In this document: piece after piece, positions 58,847 through 64,000 of the stretch
Layout of the letters: every line of letters begins with the position of its first letter
Numbering within the stretch: the stretch's first letter is position 1
Assembly (NCBI RefSeq): GCF_014207965.1
Contig: NZ_JACHLM010000003.1
Coordinates: 62,001-126,000, forward strand
Direction of reading: 5' to 3'
DNA from: Brevundimonas bullata
GTDB taxonomy: Bacteria; Pseudomonadota; Alphaproteobacteria; Caulobacterales; Caulobacteraceae
Length of the DNA stretch: 64,000 nt
The notes under the pieces: generated by a model
Told to the model about the DNA's origin: nothing
Seen by the model: the letters and a program-made list of their open reading frames with translations, nothing else
Database searches by the model: none
Position numbers and translations under genes: made by a program

Positions 58847-60601
58847 TTACATGTTCGGGTAGTTGGGGCCGCCGCCGCCTTCGGGCGTGGTCCAGACGAT
58901 GTTCTGCGACGGGTCCTTGATGTCGCAGGTTTTGCAGTGAACGCAGTTCTGGGCGTTGATCTGGAAGCGCGGGTTCTGGCCCTGCTCGTCAGTCAGCACC
59001 TCATAGACGCCCGCCGGGCAATAGAGCCGCGCCGGTTCGCCGTACTTGGGCAGGTTGACGTTGATCGGCACGCTGGGGTCCAGCAGCTTCAGGTGGGCCG
59101 GCTGGTCCTCGGCGTGGTTGGTGTTCGAAATGAAGACCGACGACAGCTTGTCGAACGACAGCTTGCCGTCCGGCTTGGGATAGGTGATCGGCTTGAAGTC
59201 CTTGGCCAGACCGGTCGAGGCCGCGTCCGTCTTGGTGTGCCTCATGGTGCCGAAGAAGGAGAAGCCGCCGGTCAGGTGGTTGACCCACATGTCGAACATG
59301 CTGACCGCCCCGCCCATCATGGTGCCCAGCTTGGACAGCATGGGCTTGGCGTTACGGACGACCTTCAGCTCCTTATAGACCCACGACGTCTTGTAGGCGG
59401 CCTCATAGGCCTCCAGCACGTCGCCCGCGCGCCCCGCGATGACGGCCTCATAGGCGGCGTCGGCGGCCAGCATGCCGGTCTTCATGGCGTTGTGGCTGCC
59501 CTTGATGCGCGGCACGTTCACGAAGCCCGCCGAGCAGCCGATCAGGGCGCCGCCGGGGAAGGCCAGCTTGGGCACCGACTGGAAACCGCCCTCGGTGATG
59601 GCGCGAGCGCCGTAGGAGATGCGCGTGCCGCCCTCCAGATGCTCGGCGATGGCCGGGTGGTGCTTGAACTGCTGGAACTCGTCGAACGGCGACAGATAGG
59701 GGTTCTGATAGTTCAGGTGCACGACGAAGCCGACGGACACGTAGCGGTCGCCGAAGTGGTACAGGAAGGACCCGCCGCCCGTCTTGTCGTCCAGCGGCCA
59801 GCCGGTGGTGTGCTGGACCAGGCCGGGCTGGTGCTTGTCGGCCGGGATCTGCCACAGCTCCTTCAGGCCGATGCCGAACTTCTGCGGGTCCGAGTTCGCG
59901 GTCAGGTCGTGACGGGCCATGATGGTCTTGGCCAGCGAGCCGCGCACGCCCTCGGCGATGAAGACATACTTGCCGTGCAGTTCCAGACCGGGCTGGAAGT
60001 CGCCGGTCGGCTTGCCCTCGCGGTCGATGCCGAAGACGCCGGCGACGACGCCCTTCACCCGGCCAGTGGGTTCATCCCAGACCACATGGCTGGCGGCCAT
60101 GCCGGGATAGACCTCGACGCCCAGGGCCTCTGCCTGCTCGGCCAGCCAGCGCGACACATTGCCCAGGGAGGCGATGTAGCAGCCGTGGTTGTGCATAAAG
60201 GGCGGCATGGCGAACATCGGCAGCGAGGCCTGGCCCTGCGGACCCAGCACCAGGAACTTGTCCTTGGTCACCGGGGTCTCCAGCGGGGCGCCGCGTTCCT
60301 TCCAGTCGGGGAAGAGCTCGTTCAGGGCCTTGGGATCGATCACGGCGCCCGACAGGATATGGCCGCCGATCTCGGCCGACTTCTCCAGAACGGCGACGGA
60401 AATCTCTTTCCCGTCCTTCTCGGCGCGCTGCTTCAGGCGGATGGCGGCGGACAGGCCGGCGGGGCCGCCGCCGACGATGACGACGTCATATTCCATGACC
60501 TCGCGCTCGACGCCTTCCAGCGCTTCCGCCGGCGGCAGCTTGTCGATGACGGCTTCCTGCCACGCGTTGATCGCGCCGCCTTCGATCGCTTGCTCGCCCA
60601 T
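58847..60601 (-). CDS. electron transfer flavoprotein-ubiquinone oxidoreductase
   Basis: A 584-residue FAD and [4Fe-4S] protein passing electrons from ETF to ubiquinone. FAD loop VVIVGGGPAGLSAAIRL near residue 41, AEIGGHILSGAVI near 77, and the C-terminal ferredoxin-like cluster RLYCPAGVYEV, NCVHCKTCDIKDPSQNI supply the four Cys. The first about 35 residues (GEQAIEGGAINAWQ) are extra compared with usual ETF-QO and have no clear signal. etfA/etfB are not in the window. Confidence 0.95.
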   Translation of the reverse strand: MGEQAIEGGAINAWQEAVIDKLPPAEALEGVEREVMEYDVVIVGGGPAGLSAAIRLKQRAEKDGKEISVAVLEKSAEIGGHILSGAVIDPKALNELFPDWKERGAPLETPVTKDKFLVLGPQGQASLPMFAMPPFMHNHGCYIASLGNVSRWLAEQAEALGVEVYPGMAASHVVWDEPTGRVKGVVAGVFGIDREGKPTGDFQPGLELHGKYVFIAEGVRGSLAKTIMARHDLTANSDPQKFGIGLKELWQIPADKHQPGLVQHTTGWPLDDKTGGGSFLYHFGDRYVSVGFVVHLNYQNPYLSPFDEFQQFKHHPAIAEHLEGGTRISYGARAITEGGFQSVPKLAFPGGALIGCSAGFVNVPRIKGSHNAMKTGMLAADAAYEAVIAGRAGDVLEAYEAAYKTSWVYKELKVVRNAKPMLSKLGTMMGGAVSMFDMWVNHLTGGFSFFGTMRHTKTDAASTGLAKDFKPITYPKPDGKLSFDKLSSVFISNTNHAEDQPAHLKLLDPSVPINVNLPKYGEPARLYCPAGVYEVLTDEQGQNPRFQINAQNCVHCKTCDIKDPSQNIVWTTPEGGGGPNYPNM

Positions 60602-60687
60602 GATCCCCTGAATCCTCGTTATCGTCGTGGTTATCCGTCTTATCGTGAGGTGACGCAGCGGCGGTCAAGGCTTATCCCTGTCACGGA

Positions 60688-61512
60688 ATGACGCCCCAGC
60701 CCCTCGACACCGCCGCAACCGAAGCCCTGCTCGCCTTCTGGCGCGATGCGGGGGTGGACGCCTGCTATCTGGACGCGCCGGTCGACCGCACGGTCTTTGT
60801 CGCCCCACCCGCGCCGCAGATGCTGCAGAAGGCCTCGGCCACGATCACGGCTCTCCATGGCGGCCAGCATGGTGGAATGTCCGGCGCCGACGCTGTGAAC
60901 GAGGCGCGCAGGCTCTCCGCCGCCGCCACGACCATGGACGAACTGGCGGAGGCGGTCGCCGCCTTCCAGGGCTGCCCCTTGCGGGCCATGGGAGCCAAGC
61001 AGGCCGTCTTCGCGCGCGGCAATCCCAAGGGCTCCATCCTGCTGATCGGCGAATCGCCCGGCGAGACCGAGGACCTGCGCGGCGAGCCCTTCGTCGGACA
61101 GCCCGGTCAGTTGCTGGACCGGATGCTGGCGACGGCGGGTCTGGCGGATCAGGCCTTCATGACCAACACCGTCTTCTGGAAGCCCCCCGGCGACCGCCCG
61201 CCTTCGCCGCAGGAGCAGGCTGCCTGCGCCCCCTTCCTGGAACGCGCCTTTGCCCTGATGCAGCCGAAGGCGGTGTTGCTGGTGGGGGCAGCCGCGGCGA
61301 AATCGGTGCTGAACACCGAAGAGGGCCTGATGAAAATTCGCGGCCAATGGCGCGAATGGCGGCTGGACGACGGGGCGGCTGCGGCTCCCGCCATGGCCAC
61401 CCTGCACCCCGCTTTCCTGCTGCGCCAGCCGCAGGCCAAGCGGGTCGCCTGGGCCGACATCCTGTCGCTGGCGGCGCATTTGGATACGGCCCAGGTTGAG
61501 CCGAAAGCCTGA
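60688..61512 (+). CDS. uracil-DNA glycosylase, family 4-like
   Basis: A 274-residue UDG-superfamily repair enzyme. Motif A is LLIGESPGETEDLRGEPFVG near residue 115, the RPP-like block is FWKPPGDRPPSPQEQ, and motif B is LHPAFLLRQP near 232. Family 4 enzymes hold a [4Fe-4S] cluster with four Cys; here only FQGCPL and QAACAPF remain in the expected places, and the other two positions are Phe-region and Trp. An N-terminal extension of about 85 residues is typical of alphaproteobacterial members. It is divergent from the ETF-QO gene. Confidence 0.85.
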   Translation: MTPQPLDTAATEALLAFWRDAGVDACYLDAPVDRTVFVAPPAPQMLQKASATITALHGGQHGGMSGADAVNEARRLSAAATTMDELAEAVAAFQGCPLRAMGAKQAVFARGNPKGSILLIGESPGETEDLRGEPFVGQPGQLLDRMLATAGLADQAFMTNTVFWKPPGDRPPSPQEQAACAPFLERAFALMQPKAVLLVGAAAAKSVLNTEEGLMKIRGQWREWRLDDGAAAAPAMATLHPAFLLRQPQAKRVAWADILSLAAHLDTAQVEPKA

Positions 61513-61606
61513 CTGGGGCATGTTAGGCGGCTGACGACCAGTCCACAGAGCGCTGACAATCCCTACGTCGAGAAGGGAGCCGCGCCGACGAAGGGGGCCG
61601 CCGCGT

Positions 61607-63307
61607 ATGTACCTTTTCCGCCGCGCGATCCTCGCGCCCCTGTTCGCTGCTGCGCTCTGCGCCACCGTTGCGCCCGCCGCCCTGGCGGCATCCGGGACGG
61701 CTGAAGGCGGCGCCGATGACGGCGGAACGCTCTATGTCGCGAATGACTCTGACAGAACCCCCACAGCCCTGAGCAGTTCCGATCGGCTCAGCTACACCAC
61801 CGCCTTCGACGCCCTGCGCCGCGGCGATCTGGAGCTGGCGCGCAGCGCCGCCCGTCAGGCCCAGGACCGCGTCCTGCTGGGTCAGGTCGAGTTCGAGCGC
61901 CTGTTCCACCCCACCCATGTCGCCACCTATGACGAACTGGCGGCCTGGCTGGAGACCTACTCCGACCTGCCGATGGCGCAGCGCGTCTATACCCTGGCCA
62001 TGCGCCGCCTGCCCGACGGTGCGGTCGAGCCCAAACGCCCCGGCAATCTGCTGGAACGCACCTGGGCCAGCGTGACCGGCGCCAACGACGGCGGCGTCAC
62101 CGATCCGGCCAAGGCCGCCCGCGTGGCGCTGAACAACGACGATCTGGCGGGCGCCTATCGCACCGGGGCCGAGATGGGCGACTGGTGGAGCGCCGGTCTG
62201 GCCGCCTGGCGCCTGCGTGAATATTCGGACGCCTATCGCGCCTTCGAGCGCGTGGCCCAGGACCCGACCGAGGACCCTTGGGTCCGCGCCGGCGCCGCTT
62301 TCTGGACCGCCCGCGCCGCCGCCCAATCCGGGCGTCAGGACAAGGTGGGCGAAAACCTGCGCCTCGCCGCGCGCTGGCCCGCCACCTTCTACGGCCAGAT
62401 CGCCCTGCGCCAGTTGGGCGAAGAGCCGGTGATCGAGAACATGGGGCCGCGCGCCTATGGGGCGACGCTGCAACGCGCCGCCTTCACGCCCGAGCCCACC
62501 GGGGTGGACGCGCGCGAACTGAACGCCTTCATCCGCTCCGACGAAACCGCACGCCGCACCGTCGCCCTCTATGAAGTCGGTCGCCGTAAGGATGCGGAAG
62601 AAGCCGCTCGCACCGGGATGCGTACCGCCGACGGCGATACCGCGCGGCGGCTCTGGGCCGGCCTCTATCGCACCGTGGCCCCCAACCGCGCGGCCCAGGC
62701 CGAGGCCAGCCGCATCGACGCCACCCGCTATCCCATGCCGGTGCTGGAGCCCGAGGGCGGCTTCACCATCGAGAAGGCGCTGGTTTACGCCATCGCCCGC
62801 AAGGAAACCGACTTCAACGCCAGCGCCCGCTCCGGGGCCGGCGCCTATGGCATGATGCAGGTCATGCCGGCGACCGCCGCCTATATGACCGGGGATCAGG
62901 GCTATGTGCGCAATCCCGAGCGGCTCTACGTCCCTGCGACCAATCTGAAGCTGGGTCAGGACTATGTGAACCGCCTGTTCCAGATCGAGTCCTTCCAGGG
63001 CGACCTGCTGAAGGCCGTGGCCTCCTATAACGCCGGGCCGGGGCCCATGCTGGCGGCGGTGCGCAAGCTGGGGCCGGACGCCGATCCCCTGCTGCTGATC
63101 GAGACCATCGACGTGCCGCAGGCACGCGAATATGTGGAAAAGGTCGTGGCGGCCTACTGGATCTATCAGCGCATGCTGGGCGCGCCGCTGAAGACGCTGG
63201 ACGCGGTGGCCTCGGGCGCCAAGGCCGTGCCGATCCGTCTGGACTATGTGGCCCCGGTCGCGCCGATGCAGGTGGCCGAGGCCGCCCCGGTCGCCGGCAC
63301 GCGCTAG
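61607..63307 (+). CDS. soluble lytic transglycosylase (SLT family)
   Basis: A 566-residue periplasmic muramidase that cuts peptidoglycan to anhydroMurNAc ends. Signal peptide cleaved after ALA near residue 28, then a helical superhelix (about 60-370) of the Slt70 type, then the catalytic domain: Glu in YAIARKETDFNASARSGAGAYGMMQVMPATA near residue 400, with LGQDYVNRLF and AVASYNAGPGPML near 475. The C-terminal tail is Ala/Pro-rich. Its TAG is part of a dispersed repeat. Confidence 0.92.
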   Translation: MYLFRRAILAPLFAAALCATVAPAALAASGTAEGGADDGGTLYVANDSDRTPTALSSSDRLSYTTAFDALRRGDLELARSAARQAQDRVLLGQVEFERLFHPTHVATYDELAAWLETYSDLPMAQRVYTLAMRRLPDGAVEPKRPGNLLERTWASVTGANDGGVTDPAKAARVALNNDDLAGAYRTGAEMGDWWSAGLAAWRLREYSDAYRAFERVAQDPTEDPWVRAGAAFWTARAAAQSGRQDKVGENLRLAARWPATFYGQIALRQLGEEPVIENMGPRAYGATLQRAAFTPEPTGVDARELNAFIRSDETARRTVALYEVGRRKDAEEAARTGMRTADGDTARRLWAGLYRTVAPNRAAQAEASRIDATRYPMPVLEPEGGFTIEKALVYAIARKETDFNASARSGAGAYGMMQVMPATAAYMTGDQGYVRNPERLYVPATNLKLGQDYVNRLFQIESFQGDLLKAVASYNAGPGPMLAAVRKLGPDADPLLLIETIDVPQAREYVEKVVAAYWIYQRMLGAPLKTLDAVASGAKAVPIRLDYVAPVAPMQVAEAAPVAGTR

Positions 63308-63345
63308 AGAGCAAAATCGGTTCTGACGCAGTCAGTCAGAGCTCA
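63305..63345. repeat. repeat overlapping the transglycosylase stop codon
   Basis: CGCTAGAG then AAAATCGGTTCTGAC here compares with CGCTAGAG then AAATCGGTTCAGA at the ppdK end (minus strand, 49638 downward). TCTGAC-gcagtca-GTCAGA forms a short stem. In both genes the repeat supplies the TAG. Confidence 0.6.
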
Positions 63346-63373
63346 GATCTTCTGCTCCAACCTGAAAGCCTCT

Positions 63374-63484
63374 TCAGACCAGGCTGGACAGCAGCATGGC
63401 CCAGACAAAGGCGAAGGCCAGGGCCGCCAGGAAATAGCCTCGCGCCGTCTTGCCCCAGTTGGTGTTTCGGCTGATCGTCCGCAT
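63374..63484 (-). CDS. 36-residue small membrane protein
   Basis: ATG 63484 follows GGGGGA seven bases upstream. The peptide MRTISRNTNWGKTARGYFLA has a polar, basic start and then one membrane helix (ALAFAFVWAMLLSSLV). Codon use is GC-rich like chromosomal genes. It lies between the transglycosylase and GST genes. No family assigned. Confidence 0.55.
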   Translation of the reverse strand: MRTISRNTNWGKTARGYFLAALAFAFVWAMLLSSLV

Positions 63485-63559
63485 CGCCCGTCCCCCACGG
63501 CCCGACGCCGTGAAGGCAGATTGTAACATCACTCGTTAATCGCCGGTTTTCGGCTGCGG

Positions 63560-64000
63560 TTAAGCCGCGTTAGCCAGAGCCTGACGCTCCCACTCGCGGA
63601 AATCCGGCTGGGCCAGCAGGGCGTCGATGTAGGCGCGGGCCACGCCGTCCTTATCGCCGTGCGCCGCCAGGTCGATCTGATAGTGCCGCACCCGCGCCGC
63701 GACCGGGGTGAAGAAGGCGTCGGCGATCGACCATTCGCCATACAGATACGCCCCGCCCGCCCCAAAGCGCCCGCGCGCCTCACGGAAGATCTGCACCAGA
63801 CGGCGGATGTCGGCGGCGACCGCTTCGCTGGCCGGGGCCGGACAGCGGCCGGGACCAACCATGGAATGGTCCGGCGCCATGCCGCATTCAGTGCGCAGGG
63901 CCATGAAGCCTGAATGCATTTCGCAGACCACCGACCGGGCCTGCCAGCGCGCAGGGGCGTCAGCGGGCCACAGCCGGGCCTCGGGATAGCGCTCGGCGCA
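63560..64000 (-). CDS. glutathione S-transferase family protein, 5' end cut by the window
   Basis: 147 codons are visible and the frame continues past the window end. The sequence (ERYPEARLWPADAPARWQAR, SVVCEMHSGFMALRTECGM, GAYLYGEWSIADAFFTPVAARVRHYQI) is the all-helical C-terminal domain of GSTs, with the SIADAF N-capping motif. The N-terminal thioredoxin-fold, which holds the catalytic residue, lies outside. Class and substrate are unknown. Confidence 0.88.
   Translation of the reverse strand, partial: CAERYPEARLWPADAPARWQARSVVCEMHSGFMALRTECGMAPDHSMVGPGRCPAPASEAVAADIRRLVQIFREARGRFGAGGAYLYGEWSIADAFFTPVAARVRHYQIDLAAHGDKDGVARAYIDALLAQPDFREWERQALANAA

Overview
The window is GC-rich, densely packed DNA of an alphaproteobacterium. 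Gene content and order point to Caulobacterales, most likely Brevundimonas or a close relative: a dcw cluster led by mraZ, a mutY / DUF721 / DsbA / smc neighbourhood, ppdK, split glyQ-glyS, ETF-ubiquinone oxidoreductase, and many intergenic palindromic repeats. The genus is an inference from protein style and synteny, not from a marker gene.

Layout. 1-11.5 kb: glycogen debranching enzyme, mutY divergent from a DciA-like DUF721 gene, a membrane-tethered LuxR-type regulator, three tandem DsbA-like thiol oxidoreductases co-oriented with smc, and a WecG/TagA glycosyltransferase. 11.6-25 kb: a small secreted protein, an MscS channel, then on the minus strand the cell-wall/division operon mraZ-rsmH-ftsL-ftsI-murE-murF-mraY-murD-ftsW-murG, mostly with 4-base start/stop overlaps. 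Four TGGG boxes at exact 10-base spacing precede mraZ, and murD carries an in-frame palindromic repeat. 25-29.9 kb: RNase P RNA, an AmiD-like amidase, SppA, a SIMPL-domain protein and a CAU-anticodon tRNA.

29.9-39.5 kb is a 9.6-kb integrative element in the 3' end of that tRNA. It is bounded by a 17-base direct repeat (29898-29914 and 39516-39532), with shared 12-base putative integrase arm sites inside each end. It encodes a tyrosine integrase, a BRO-type antirepressor, an HNH/AP2-like protein, small unknown genes, two serine recombinases and, at the end far from the integrase, a HipA-like kinase translationally coupled to an unknown 307-residue partner and preceded by a 32-residue hydrophobic ORF with its own terminator. 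No capsid, tail, replication or conjugation genes are recognisable. The kinase/partner pair is the best candidate here for an undescribed defence or toxin-antitoxin system.

39.8-64 kb is ordinary chromosome: a UlaG-like metallo-hydrolase divergent from a GlxA-type AraC regulator, free-methionine-sulfoxide reductase, a ROK sugar kinase, a CitE-like lyase, KpsC, a FabH-like synthase, an outer-membrane barrel, ppdK, glyQ-(unknown gene)-glyS, ispE with a TPR protein, ETF-QO, a family-4-like uracil-DNA glycosylase, a lytic transglycosylase, and a glutathione S-transferase cut by the window end. Inverted repeats fill many gaps and supply the stop codons or C-terminal codons of some genes.
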